Positions 56,701-62,901 are shown, counted from the stretch's first letter. The stretch: 64,000 nt of DNA from Amycolatopsis sp. CA-230715 (GCF_018736145.1 NZ_CP059997.1:8555501-8619500), one strand, 5' to 3'. Notes: generated by a model from the sequence alone, not told the origin. Made by a program: numbers and translations.

Positions 56701-57558
56701 GGCCAGGGCAATTACGCGCCGGGCAACGCCTTCCTCGACGCGCTGGCGCACCATCGCCGGGCGCAGGGCCTGCCCGCCACCTCGATCGGCTGGGGCCACT
56801 GGGACGAGGGCGGCATGGCCGACGGTGTCGTGGGGGAGCTGCTGCGCAGGCGCGGTGCGCGCCCGATGGCACCGGAGCTGGCGCTCGCGGCGCTGCGCCG
56901 GATCCTGGAGCAGGACCGGACGGCCCCGGTCGTGGTGGACTTCAACTGGGAGAACAGGTCCCTGGAGAACGACCGCCCCGTTCCGTTGCTCGCCGAACTG
57001 ATCGCCGAGCACGCGATCGGGCCGTCACCGACGACAGCCGAGCCTCGCGGCAGTTGGCGGCAGCGGCTCGGCGGGCTTCCCGCCGGTGAGCGCTTGGACG
57101 CCCTGCTCGACCTGGTGCGGCATCAGGTGGCGGTGGTGCTCAGACACGCTGAACCCGCGGGAATCGACGCACGCAAGGCGTTCCGGGACCTGGGTTTCGA
57201 GTCGCTGGCGGCAGTGGAGATCCGCAACCGGTTGAACGAGGCCACCGGTCTGGACCTCCCCGCGAGCCTCGTGTTCGACCAGCCGACCCCGCTCGCGCTG
57301 GCCGAGCACCTGGCTGCGCGGCTGTTCGCCGAAGCGGTGCCCGCCGGGCCGGTGTCGTTGGCGGACGAGTTGGACCGGCTGGAGCGAAACCTGGTGGGCG
57401 CGGACGTCGATGACGTGGAGCGGGCCGCCGTGGCAACCCGCCTGCACGATCTCGTCGAGCTGTGGAGGCAGCGCGGAGCCGGCCAGGACGACGACCTCGG
57501 GGCGGCTGACGGAGAGTCGATCTTCGCTCTGCTCGACCGGGAACTCGGCCAGTCCTGA
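47719..57558 (+). CDS. PKS-E, two-module type I polyketide synthase
   Basis: About 3,279 aa from GTG 47719 (the in-frame ATG at 47725 is the alternative). The N-terminal helix SFEQVVHALRTSMVDNERLR is a different docking class from the other PKS proteins here and fits the short tail of PKS-D. Module 1: KS-AT-DH-KR-ACP; module 2: KS-AT-KR-ACP; then a long C-terminal docking region ending LDRELGQS of the common class, which would hand the chain to a protein with a coiled-coil head such as PKS-C or an upstream, unseen PKS. Active Cys 197 and 1868 are present. The P450 gene follows 61 bp later without a promoter of its own. Confidence 0.97.
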   Translation: MDMSFEQVVHALRTSMVDNERLRKRNLELAGTTAEPIAVAGMACRYPGGIDSPESLWRLVADGVDAIGDFPTDRGWPAEAGDGAARRGGFLYDAGEFDPEFFGISPREAKAMDPQQRLLLETAWEALENAAIDPGSLRGQRVGVFVGSSVQDYAAFIVRSPEAEGYGVTGAPAAVLSGRISYVLGLEGPSVTLDTACSSSLVALHLAAKSIQAGECSMALVGGVTVMTTPGGFREFAKQGGLARDGRCKPFAEAADGTVWSEGAGVLLLEPLSTAVRDGHPVHGVLKGSAVNSDGASNGLTAPNGPAQERVIRQALANATLSVDGVDVVEAHGTGTTLGDPIEAQALLATYGSRRTAAPLRLGSLKSNLGHTQAAAGVAGIIKMLMAMRHGLLPRTLHVDTPTSHVDWAAGAVELLTEPVPWPSAGTPRRAGVSSFGVSGTNAHVILEEPPPRQAEPRSAPRAGEAAPWVLSGHTPAALRAQAARLLTHVRADVDESVNDIAYSLATTRAALAHRAVLLGGDAKTIEARLAALVSGSTHAGLLTGATVEGALAVVFSGQGTQRVGMGRQLYEAHPPFANAFDAVCDGLRPFLDRPLRDVVFAEDDELLNRTDFAQAGIFAVEVALYRLLEHWGVRPAFLAGHSVGEITAAHVAGVLALDDACALIAARGRLMRDLPATGAMLSVRAAEAEVAELLDRRDDISVAAVNGPDSVVVSGAEHAVAAVAERCRALGLRTKRLNVSHAFHSPLMEPMLAGFRAEIARMDPHPPRLPLVSTVTGRIAEAAELISPEHWIRHVRRTVRFADAVGALGEAGVNTFLEVGPGAALSGLGDAEFIPALRSDRDEGAAVEGALARLHVRGVAVDWAAVLASYSTTKTALPTYAFQRRRLWLEPTSRYDDPAELGLAPAEHPFLDACLELPEDGGMVFTGRISLRAHPWLADHEVLGTVLVPGSAMLELFLWAAERLGGHGLDEFDIGVPLVAPEDGTVLLRLVAGAPDERTLTLFARREDDATAPWVRYAGGRVAADRPRVPGDLRAWPPPGAEPVDVSSFYADVAAVIGFGYGPAFQCLRAVWRQGEELYAEVALAGEAGAYGVHPALLDAAMHPMGLGVAGEDADSAHLPFTWTGVALHADRATALRVRLTRLDRDRVRVLMADGDGLPVCTIDSLVLRPVSSRDVNATPRGAARSLFEVDWVPAAPGDAVADVPVRVVWCTESRGGAVVPEVHDRVRAALAEVRAWLAEDHDVADRLVVVTGEDLAGAAVSGMLRSVQSEHPDRIVLVEVDGSGESSRAVSAAVRAAVASGEPRLALRSGEMLVPRLVRARPGERATAWNPDGTVLITGGTGALGGVVARHLAEVHGVRRILLASRTGNAPGLVDELAALGAEARVARCDVADREAVARLLAGIPAEHPLTAVVHTAGVLDDGLFGELTPERVAEVLRPKVDGAWHLHELTRDADLDAFVLYSSASGVFGNAGQANYAAANAFLDALASHRRAAGLPAVALAWGPWATGAGMAAGLDGEARRRLARGGVAALSAERGMALFDLALATDKALLVAVGLNPDLFGAPVPALLKALVRGKPATQAGAEPLGRRIARLPEADQRAAILDAVLAEVALVLQQTDADQIGYRRAFKELGFDSLTAVELRDRLSEGLGVRLPATLVFDHPTPEALVEHLVDELGGRSRPATVGRVRAETDEPVAIVAMSCRFPGGVRSPEELWALLATGGDGISAFPADRGWDNDQLAQAARSRPGSKYVLEGGFLYDAGWFDAGLFGISPREALAMDPQQRLLLEASWEVLERAGIPADSLRGSDTAVYTGVMYHDYGMALSASPEQAEGYLSTGAAGSVASGRISYTFGFEGPAVTLDTACSSSLVALHMACQALRQGECSLALAGGVTVMATPGIFGELIRQGALASDGRCKSFAEGADGTGWSEGVGMLLVERLSDARRNGHRVLAVVRGSAVNQDGASNGLTAPNGPSQQRVIRQALANAGLGVSDVDVVEAHGTGTALGDPIEAQALLATYGRGRERPLWLGSVKSNIGHTQAASGAAGVIKMVLAMHNGVLPKTLHADRPTSEVDWSSGMLRLLTEQRDWPVTHAPRRGAVSSFGISGTNAHVVLEHVEPEAEPADGGTAGGCVPIPLSARDPGALAEQAAKLRSHLDEHAGLTVSELGHSLATTRSALEHRAVVVAEDRAVLAAGLGDLAAGRPSPRLVEGVADVEGKVVFIFPGQGAQWLGMGLDLIDSCPVFADRLADCEWALAPFVDWSVTEVLRGAPGLDRIEVLQPVLFAVMVALAELWRSCGVVPDAVVGHSQGEVAAAFVAGALSLEDAARVVALRSKLFADELAGNGAIASVMAPVAAVRARLARWGGRLTVAGVNGPSATTVSGETAVLAELVADCEADGVRARIVAATVASHGTQVDPLHDRLIDLLAPIRPVSGDIPFYSTVTGSVVDGIDLGPEYWFENARMPVGFADTVRALLADRHRLFVEIGAHPVLAAGVQETIDEAREHAAVVGSLRRNDGGPDRFLLSLAQAYVRGAPVDWSSWFSGRPTRRVPLPTYAFQRARYWPVAAEQAPVAGADKDFWDAVDGADLDGLAGTLALSDASERDSLKSLLPSLARWHRDRHTDSVLDSWSHRVEWRPVSTGSAPVLTGVWLLVAPVGAAPGAVECCVRALDEHGATVVRVDLGGADLDRDHLARRLRELADEHGQPVGTLSALALDERFAEPFGSTPAGLAHTLTFVQAHGEAGFTTPIWCVTSGAVTVGGTDVVSAPVQAMVWGLGRVVGVEHPERWGGLVDLPGTPDTRSVAGLAAVLAGAADEDEFAVREAGTFVARLVRAPLRAQQADHWRPSGTVLVTGGTGALGGQVARWLAECGAEHILVTSRRGREAAGAEALAADLARSGAEVTIAACDVSDRAELAGVLAGIPERYPLSAVVHTAAILDDALLDSLTLEQVDRVIRVKVDGAVNLHELTKDTALSAFVLFSSFAGTFGVIGQGNYAPGNAFLDALAHHRRAQGLPATSIGWGHWDEGGMADGVVGELLRRRGARPMAPELALAALRRILEQDRTAPVVVDFNWENRSLENDRPVPLLAELIAEHAIGPSPTTAEPRGSWRQRLGGLPAGERLDALLDLVRHQVAVVLRHAEPAGIDARKAFRDLGFESLAAVEIRNRLNEATGLDLPASLVFDQPTPLALAEHLAARLFAEAVPAGPVSLADELDRLERNLVGADVDDVERAAVATRLHDLVELWRQRGAGQDDDLGAADGESIFALLDRELGQS
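47818..52760 (+). other. PKS-E module 1: KS-AT(malonyl)-DH-KR(B type)-ACP
   Basis: KS Cys197. AT with GHSVGE (near 641) and HAFH (near 744), malonyl. DH (about 905-1174) with His941 in an intact HxxxGxxxxP, YGPAF and Asp1100: active. KR with GGTGALG near 1340 and LDD, B type. No ER. ACP Ser1638. Predicted product: double bond. Confidence 0.89.
52801..57330 (+). other. PKS-E module 2: KS-AT(VASH type)-KR(B type)-ACP
   Basis: KS Cys1868. AT with GHSQGE (near 2310) and VASH (near 2412), the third VASH-type AT but independent in sequence from the duplicated pair. KR with GGTGALG near 2858 and LDD (HTAAILDD), B type. ACP with GFESL, Ser3162. Predicted product: alpha-alkoxy or alkyl branch plus hydroxyl of the opposite sense to those from PKS-A and -B. 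Confidence 0.86.
53536..53849 (+). repeat. KS cassette, copy D
   Basis: Fourth copy of the KS segment, in PKS-E module 2, reading the same as copy C in PKS-C module 4 (NQDGASNG version), 21,392 bp away. Confidence 0.9.
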
Positions 57559-57619
57559 GGGACCGAAGCGCAAGGTGAGAACACCCACGATGACGGCGAC
57601 GAGAAGCAATGGAGTCGAA

Positions 57620-58819
57620 ATGACCGAACAGACCGCCAGTCCGCCGCGGATGCCGATGGCGCGGAGGTGCCCGTTCGACCCACCGGACGAGCTGATCGCC
57701 CTGCACGAAGAGGGGCGTCTGATCACCCCGATGACCTTCCCGGACGGGGCGATCGGGTGGTTGGTGACCGGTCACGCGCTGACCAGGGCGGTGTTGACCG
57801 ACCGGCGGTTCAGCGCGCGCGGCGCGCTCCGGCGCTCCGCGGTGATGGACTTGCCAACTACCCCGGAGCAACCCGGCGTCTTCGTGTACATGGACGCCCC
57901 GGAGCACACCCGGCTGCGCAAGCTGGTCGTCGGCCAGTTCACCGCACGGCGGCTCAAGCAGTTGGAGTCCCGGATCGAGCAGATCGTGGCCGATCAGCTG
58001 GACGCGATGGAGCGGCACGGGTCACCGGCCGATCTGATGCGGGAGTACGCCATCCCGGTCCCGTCGACCGTGATCTGCGAACTCCTCGGCATCCCGTACG
58101 ACGAGTACGAGTACTTCCTGCGGAGGGTCGAACCGGTCTTCGACATCAAGGGCGTCGAGGAGGAGGTCGGGGAGATCTACCAAGAGGTCTACTCGTATTT
58201 GCTCGGTCTCGTGGCGCGCAAGCGCGCCGAACCCGGCACCGACATCATCAGCGGCCTGATCACCAACCAGGAGGCCGAGCTGTCCGACGACGAACTGGTC
58301 GGCATGAGCTTCATGATGCTGCTCGCGGGTTTCGAGACCACGGCGCACATGCTCGGTCTCGGGACGTTCCTGCTCTTCCAGCACCCGGATCAGATGGAAC
58401 TGCTGAGGAACGACCCCTCGGTCGTGGACACCGCGACCGAGGAGTTGCTGCGGTATCTGACCATCACCCAGTACGACATCAGCAACCGGACCGCGCTCGA
58501 AGACGTCGAACTCGGTGGCGTGCTGGTGAAGAAAGGGCAGACGGTCGCCATTTCGCTTCCGGCGGCGAATCGCGACCCGGCCCGGTTCCCCGATCCGAAC
58601 CGGCTCGACCTCACCAGGGAGCCGGCCGGTCACGTCGCCTTCGGCTACGGCGTGCACCAGTGCCTCGGGCAGCAGTTGGGCCGGATGGAACTGCGCATCG
58701 CGCTGCCCGCCCTGCTGCGGCGGTTTCCCACGCTGCGGCTCGGTGTCGCGCCCGAAGAGGTCGTGACGAGGGTGGAGCTGCCGAACTACGGGGTGCAGAG
58801 CCTGCCCGTCGAGTGGTAG
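57620..58819 (+). CDS. Cytochrome P450 monooxygenase (macrolide tailoring type)
   Basis: About 399 aa, the normal size for a soluble actinomycete P450. Seen: I-helix LLAGFETTAH near residue 234 with the Glu-Thr pair, ExxR (EELLR near 274) and heme loop FGYGVHQCLG with Cys348 as thiolate ligand. The ATG at 57620 has GGAG 5 bp upstream and gives the usual MTEQ...CPFDPP start; an ATG at 57590 with AAGGTGAG upstream is a possible alternative. It most resembles CYP107-like polyketide hydroxylases or epoxidases by motif. As the last gene of the rightward block, it probably oxidises the released macrolide. It needs a ferredoxin and reductase, which are not encoded here. The site of oxidation cannot be predicted. 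Confidence 0.96.
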   Translation: MTEQTASPPRMPMARRCPFDPPDELIALHEEGRLITPMTFPDGAIGWLVTGHALTRAVLTDRRFSARGALRRSAVMDLPTTPEQPGVFVYMDAPEHTRLRKLVVGQFTARRLKQLESRIEQIVADQLDAMERHGSPADLMREYAIPVPSTVICELLGIPYDEYEYFLRRVEPVFDIKGVEEEVGEIYQEVYSYLLGLVARKRAEPGTDIISGLITNQEAELSDDELVGMSFMMLLAGFETTAHMLGLGTFLLFQHPDQMELLRNDPSVVDTATEELLRYLTITQYDISNRTALEDVELGGVLVKKGQTVAISLPAANRDPARFPDPNRLDLTREPAGHVAFGYGVHQCLGQQLGRMELRIALPALLRRFPTLRLGVAPEEVVTRVELPNYGVQSLPVEW

Positions 58820-58822
58820 CGC

Positions 58823-58865
58823 ACGTGACGGCGGGCGGCCCCGAGGGGTCCGCCCGCCGTCACGT
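58823..58865. terminator. Bidirectional terminator between the P450 and VOC genes
   Basis: Perfect 16-bp inverted repeat: ACGTGACGGCGGGCGG at 58823-58838 and its complement at 58850-58865, with an 11-base loop. It fills the 54-bp gap between two convergent genes and could end both transcripts. No T-run follows, as is common in actinomycetes. Confidence 0.85.
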
Positions 58866-58873
58866 CACGGTGT

Positions 58874-59254
58874 TCAGGACTTCGGGGTGAACGACACCAC
58901 CGCGAACCGGTTGCCGGACGGATCTTCGAATTGGGCGGCCTTCATCACGCCGTGCTCGTCGTCGTTGACTTCGGTCGGGTATGTGATGAGGCCGCCTTCG
59001 TCGACGACCTGGCGGCACACCTCGTCCACGTCTTCGACCATCATGCAATAGATGCTCCAGTTCGCTTCGGCTCCCTTGTTGTCGTAGATTCCGCCGGCAT
59101 TTCCCTCGAATCCTTCGACGCCGACGAACTTGTAAGTGCTGTCCGGAGTCGGGTTGAGTTGCCAGGGGAATACGGTTTGGTAAAATTGTTCGACCGTGGA
59201 AATTGAATCGGTGGACACTTCGAAGAATATCGGTTTGTTTGTGTCGGTTGACAA
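58874..59254 (-). CDS. Small VOC-fold protein (glyoxalase/bleomycin-resistance/dioxygenase superfamily)
   Basis: 126 aa, single domain. The start is TTG at 59254, supported by GAGAGGG a few bases upstream on the minus strand. The N-terminal FFEVSTDSISTVEQFYQTVF and C-terminal AAQFEDPSGNRFAVV are the paired beta-alpha-beta-beta-beta hallmarks of the VOC superfamily. The members include lyases, epimerases, thiol transferases and drug-binding resistance proteins; nothing here decides between them. It is transcribed against the PKS/P450 block and divergently from the SARP gene. Its codon use is more AT-rich than its neighbours. Resistance by sequestration or an accessory tailoring step are both guesses. 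Confidence 0.85.
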   Translation of the reverse strand: MSTDTNKPIFFEVSTDSISTVEQFYQTVFPWQLNPTPDSTYKFVGVEGFEGNAGGIYDNKGAEANWSIYCMMVEDVDEVCRQVVDEGGLITYPTEVNDDEHGVMKAAQFEDPSGNRFAVVSFTPKS

Positions 59255-59280
59255 CGTACCCTCTCGTGGTTCACGCGCTG

Positions 59281-59312
59281 ACGCTATTCTTTGCGGCAGC
59301 GGACCGGAAATG
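59281..59312 (-). promoter_or_regulatory. Degenerate copy of the shared promoter facing the VOC gene
   Basis: On the minus strand CATTTCCG (59312-59305) and CGCTGCCG (59301-59294) stand 11 bp apart, followed after seven bases by TAGCGT (59286-59281), the same -10 box as site A. Each octamer matches CAAGGCCG at only 5 of 8 positions, so this is a weak call. Confidence 0.3.
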
Positions 59313-59375
59313 TCGTTTCGGGTAGGTTTCTTTCTTGGCTGAGTCTAGCAGCGGAAAACCTGCTCGGCCCCGGTG

Positions 59376-59403
59376 GAAGGCATGTGCAAGGTCGTTGAAA
59401 GCG
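59376..59403 (+). promoter_or_regulatory. Possible SARP operator beside the regulator gene (site D)
   Basis: GAAGGCAT (59376), CAAGGTCG (59387-59394) and AAAGCG (59398) follow each other with an 11-bp period; the middle octamer is the same as the first repeat of site A. The -10 box is less clear than at the PKS sites. It lies about 270 bp before the SARP start, so it may serve autoregulation. Confidence 0.45.
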
Positions 59404-59422
59404 GCTATGGTGACAGTGGCGG

Positions 59423-59440
59423 GCACAGTGGTCACTGTGC
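59423..59440. promoter_or_regulatory. 18-bp palindrome, possible repressor operator
   Basis: GCACAGTG-GT-CACTGTGC: perfect 8-bp arms with a 2-bp spacer in the VOC-SARP intergenic region. The form suits a dimeric repressor (TetR, MarR or GntR type); no such gene is in the window. Confidence 0.5.
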
Positions 59441-59669
59441 GCCGATGAGACGGGAGGGTCGCCTGTATGGGGTAGAACGAGGACCATCACGTTCAGTCGG
59501 GGTGCGGTGCCGGCCGGGGAGGGGCCGTCGCTCTTGCTCCGCTGGTTTCGCGAGTTCGCTGGCTCCGGTGACGAACGTGTCGAATCGATAGCCGCCGGGC
59601 GTCGTGCTTGGTATGGCCGAGCAGAGGGGGGACCGCATCTCTGACCGGTTTCATATCTCTGGGGGCTTT

Positions 59670-62168
59670 GTGGAATTCCGTATCTTGGGGCCATTCGAAG
59701 TGCGCAGTGGTGGCACCGTCGTCCAGGTGGGTGGTCCGAGGGTCAAGGCGCTGCTGGCGACGCTGGTGCTGCACGCGAACCATCCGGTGCCGGTGAAGGC
59801 GCTGGTGGACGCCGCGTGGGACCGAGACTGGCAGCAGGCGAGCGCGGCGACCGTGCACTCCTACATCTGCAGGCTGCGGACGCGGCTCGCCGCGGCCGGT
59901 ACCGACGGCGTTGACCGGATCTGCACCGATTCGAACGGCTACCGGCTCAAGGTCGAGCCGGGGGAGTCGGACGTCGAGGTCTTCCGCAGAGAGGTCGAGA
60001 TCGGCCGGGCCAACGCGACGATCGGCCTTCTGGAAGAGGCGGGTAACGCGCTGGGGCGGGCTCTGGCCCTGTGGCGCGGCCCCGCGCTGAGCGAACTGCC
60101 CGGGAAGATCGCCCGGATCGAGGCGGTGCAGCTCGACGACGCCAGGATCGTGGCCGAGGAGGAGCGGCTGGAGATCGAGCTCGCTTTCCAGCGCGACGCC
60201 GACGTGATCCCCGACTTGCGCAAGTTGTTGTTGCAGCATCCTCTGCGGGAGCGGCTGGCGGCCTTGCTGATGCGTGCGCTGTACCGCCGCGGACAGCAGG
60301 CCGAGGCGCTCCAGGTGTACCGGACGACGCGGCAGGCACTGGTCGACGAACTCGCGGTGGAGCCGGGACCGGATCTGCACCGGCTGCATCAGAAGATCCT
60401 CAGCCAGGACGCGGAGCTGGACTCTCCGGCGGCTCAGGCGGCCGTCGCCATCAACTCGCTCCCGGCAACCGGCCTGGAGTTCGTCGGGCGGGCGGCCGAC
60501 GTGAGCCTGATCATGGCGATGGCCTGCGCGAAATCGCAGGCGAAGGGCACCGCGCTGATCGGGTCGATCAACGGGATGGCCGGGGTGGGCAAGACGGCGT
60601 TCGCGGTGCACGTGTCCCACGCGCTCGCCGAGTTCTACCCGGACGGGCAGCTGTTCGTCGACCTGCACGGCCATTCCGCCACCGACGCGCCCAAGAAACC
60701 CGTCGAGGCGTTGGCCGAGTTGCTGGAGTCGGCCGGGGTGCCCGCACGCGCGATCCCGGACACCTTGGCGCAGCGCGCCGCGAAATGGCGTGACCAGCTT
60801 TCGAGCCGGCGGATGCTGATCGTGCTCGACGACGCGGCCGACGTCGAGCAGGTGCGCCCGCTGATGCCTGGTGGAAGTGGCTCGCTCATCCTGGTCACCA
60901 GCAGGAACCAGCTGATCGGGTTGAACGCGACGCACACGTTGTTCTTGCGTCCACTTGCGACGGCCGAGGCGATCGCGTTGTTCGTGACGATGCTGGCCGA
61001 CGGCAGGGGAGCGGCGGAGCCGGAAGCGGTCGCCGAAGTGGTCGAGCTGTGCGGGAAGCTTCCGTTGGCGATCTACCTGGCTGCGGCCAGGCTCCGGCAC
61101 CGGCCGTCCTGGACGGTGGCGGAGCTCGGGCACCTGCTGCGGCGGGAACGGCTGTGGGCGGCGGAGGGCGACGCGGGGGAGAACAGGCTGGTGCGCTCCT
61201 TCGCCGCTTCGTACCTGCGCCTGAACCCCGTGCGGCAACGGATGTTCCGGTTGTTGAGCTTGGTACAGGGCCGCGCGTTCGACCTCGCCGCGGCGGCCGC
61301 GCTGGCCGGCCTCACCCCCGCCGAAGCGGAGTCCGTGCTGGAGTCCTTGGTGGACGCCAACATGCTCGAGTCCGTGTCACTCGAGCGCTACCAGATGCAC
61401 GAACTCCTCGTTTCGTACGGGTACTCCCACCGAGTGAGCCGGGACGAACTCGTCATCGCCCTGCACCGGCTGCTCGACTACTACCTGCGTACCGGCACCA
61501 ACGCGCATCGCGTGCTGTTCCCGGACAGCGCGCCGTTGCCGGACCAGGGACGCACCGCCTGCGCCGGGCGAAACTTCGCCGACCGCGAGGAGGTCGTGCT
61601 GTGGTGGGAGACCGAGCGCAGTGGCTTTCTCCAGGCGAGCCTGAACTCGCCCACTCGGCAGCACGGCTCCGCGCGGTGGGAGTGCGTCCGGACGTTGGGT
61701 GACCGCGAGACCGACCGGTTGCACGTCGTCGGCCGCATGTTCGACGGAACGGTCAGACTGGGCGACTTGGCCGGCACCGCTGCCCGTGCCGGTGAAGCAC
61801 GGGCGGTGAGCAGCCTGGGTGTGCTCGCCGGGTGGTTGGGCCGGAACCGGTTGTCCGGTCGGCTGCACCAGCGCGCCCAGTTGCTCCACCGGGCTGGCTA
61901 CGACCTCGTGGGCGAGGCGGCCGAGCTGTGTGCGATGGGCACGGCTTGCGAGAGGCTGTACGAGTTCGACAAGGCCCTCGACCATTACCAGCGGGCGTTG
62001 GCCAACTACCGGGAAGTCGACGAACCGTGGGGAGTCGAGCAGTGCCAGGACCGGCTGGCAGCCCTGCGGCGAAACCGCGGATTAGGCGGCATCGATGTCA
62101 CCTACCAACGCAGATCGACGTTCTCGGCCGGCGCCTGCGCGTCGCGCCGCGTCAACTACTCGGCGTAG
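59670..62168 (+). CDS. SARP-family pathway activator with NB-ARC ATPase domain (AfsR-like)
   Basis: About 832 aa from GTG 59670, chosen because VEFRILGPFEV is the usual SARP start and GGGGG lies 4 bp upstream; in-frame starts at 59604 and 59613 are possible. Domains: winged-helix DNA-binding domain (1-95), bacterial transcriptional activator domain (100-245), NB-ARC nucleotide-binding domain with P-loop GMAGVGKTA (Lys308) and Walker B LIVLDDAAD (near 382), then winged-helix and a short C-terminal TPR-like part (LYEFDKALDHYQRAL). Large SARPs of this kind activate antibiotic clusters by binding direct repeats next to -10 boxes and recruiting RNA polymerase. The repeats at sites A-D are the natural targets. 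The C-terminal sensor half is short compared with AfsR (about 990 aa). Confidence 0.94.
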   Translation: MEFRILGPFEVRSGGTVVQVGGPRVKALLATLVLHANHPVPVKALVDAAWDRDWQQASAATVHSYICRLRTRLAAAGTDGVDRICTDSNGYRLKVEPGESDVEVFRREVEIGRANATIGLLEEAGNALGRALALWRGPALSELPGKIARIEAVQLDDARIVAEEERLEIELAFQRDADVIPDLRKLLLQHPLRERLAALLMRALYRRGQQAEALQVYRTTRQALVDELAVEPGPDLHRLHQKILSQDAELDSPAAQAAVAINSLPATGLEFVGRAADVSLIMAMACAKSQAKGTALIGSINGMAGVGKTAFAVHVSHALAEFYPDGQLFVDLHGHSATDAPKKPVEALAELLESAGVPARAIPDTLAQRAAKWRDQLSSRRMLIVLDDAADVEQVRPLMPGGSGSLILVTSRNQLIGLNATHTLFLRPLATAEAIALFVTMLADGRGAAEPEAVAEVVELCGKLPLAIYLAAARLRHRPSWTVAELGHLLRRERLWAAEGDAGENRLVRSFAASYLRLNPVRQRMFRLLSLVQGRAFDLAAAAALAGLTPAEAESVLESLVDANMLESVSLERYQMHELLVSYGYSHRVSRDELVIALHRLLDYYLRTGTNAHRVLFPDSAPLPDQGRTACAGRNFADREEVVLWWETERSGFLQASLNSPTRQHGSARWECVRTLGDRETDRLHVVGRMFDGTVRLGDLAGTAARAGEARAVSSLGVLAGWLGRNRLSGRLHQRAQLLHRAGYDLVGEAAELCAMGTACERLYEFDKALDHYQRALANYREVDEPWGVEQCQDRLAALRRNRGLGGIDVTYQRRSTFSAGACASRRVNYSA

Positions 62169-62204
62169 GAGCGAATCCGGGCGATGGGTGGTGCCGGCAG
62201 GGCT

Positions 62205-62248
62205 GAATTCGCGTTGGCCTCGCGGAATCTCGAGGCTAACGCGAATTC
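62205..62248. terminator. Bidirectional terminator between SARP and fkbG-like genes
   Basis: An 18-bp inverted repeat starting and ending with GAATTC (arms 62205-62222 and 62231-62248) has one mismatch and an 8-base loop. It sits between the convergent stops at 62168 and 62236 and its right arm overlaps the last codons of the fkbG-like gene. Confidence 0.88.
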
Positions 62249-62901
62249 TTCCTGGCCAGAGTCATCCCGTCGGCGACCATGAGCATCGAGATCTCGACGC
62301 GGTCGTCCGCGGCGAGCGCGGCGTTGATTTCGCGTATTCCCAAGGTGTCCCGGTCCCGCGCGGACGGATCCACGACCCTGCCGAAGAAGAGCGTGTTGTC
62401 GAGCACGAGCAACCCGCCGGGGCGGACCAGTTCCAGGCAGCTCTCGTAGTAGGACCGGTAACTGGCCTTGTCCGCGTCGATGAACGCCATGTCGAACGAG
62501 CCGGGGCACTCCCGGCAGAGCGCGGCAAGCGCCTCGGCGGCGTCTCCGATGCGTACGTCGATGCGCTCGGCGACGCCCGCCCGCCGCCAGAAGCCGGCGG
62601 CTATGTCCGTCCACTTGCGATTGACCTCGCAGGTCACCAGGCGGCCGTGCGGAGGGAGCGCGCGCGCCATGCACAGTGTGCTGTACCCCGTGTAGGTACC
62701 GACCTCGACCACGTTCGCGGCGTCGGTCAAGCGGACCAGCAGGGACAGGAACTGTGCCTCTTCGGGGCTCACCTGCATGGCCTTCCCCGCGGGCAACTCG
62801 GCCGTGCGCTCGCGCAGTTCGCGCAGCAACGGGTCGTCCCGCAGGGAGTTCTTCCTGACGTAGTCGAGAAGCTCGGCGGCGTGGGCGATCTGCTCAGCCA
62901 A
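62236..62901 (-). CDS. fkbG: O-methyltransferase of methoxymalonyl-ACP biosynthesis (FkbG-like)
   Basis: 221 aa, SAM-dependent class I (catechol-OMT-like) methyltransferase. SAM motif VVEVGTYTGYST near residue 85 and the metal-site stretch FIDADKASYRSYYE near 140 are present. Start is TTG at 62901, with GGAGG 5 bp upstream; it overlaps the stop of the fkbH-like gene by 8 bp, so the two are translationally coupled. In the FK520 and related pathways FkbG methylates the hydroxyl of hydroxymalonyl-ACP. The coupling to fkbH supports this role here rather than a general caffeoyl-CoA-type OMT, to which it is similar in sequence. Confidence 0.88.
   Translation of the reverse strand: MAEQIAHAAELLDYVRKNSLRDDPLLRELRERTAELPAGKAMQVSPEEAQFLSLLVRLTDAANVVEVGTYTGYSTLCMARALPPHGRLVTCEVNRKWTDIAAGFWRRAGVAERIDVRIGDAAEALAALCRECPGSFDMAFIDADKASYRSYYESCLELVRPGGLLVLDNTLFFGRVVDPSARDRDTLGIREINAALAADDRVEISMLMVADGMTLARKNSR

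Larger units (their letters stand above)
59255..59669. promoter_or_regulatory. 415-bp divergent control region between VOC and SARP genes
   Basis: It has no convincing gene. It is less GC-rich near the VOC gene. It holds a possible SARP operator (59376-59403), an 18-bp palindrome (59423-59440), and, facing the VOC gene, a degenerate version of the shared promoter. GGGGG at 59661-59665 is the likely ribosome site of the SARP gene. Promoters for both divergent genes should be here. Confidence 0.7.

Noticed and set aside
4129..57330. A loading module (KSQ or AT-ACP starter) within the window
   Set aside because: Every complete KS has the active Cys and each PKS starts with a docking helix followed by an ordinary extension KS.
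57410..57619. N-terminal extension of the P450 frame into the end of PKS-E
   Set aside because: The extension is a shadow of PKS-E codons. ATG 57620 (or 57590) has a ribosome site and gives a normal P450 N-terminus.
57559..57619. A SARP-type promoter before the P450 gene (CAAGGTGA at 57571)
   Set aside because: There is only one CAAGG, no 11-bp partner, and the stretch is better explained as a ribosome site.
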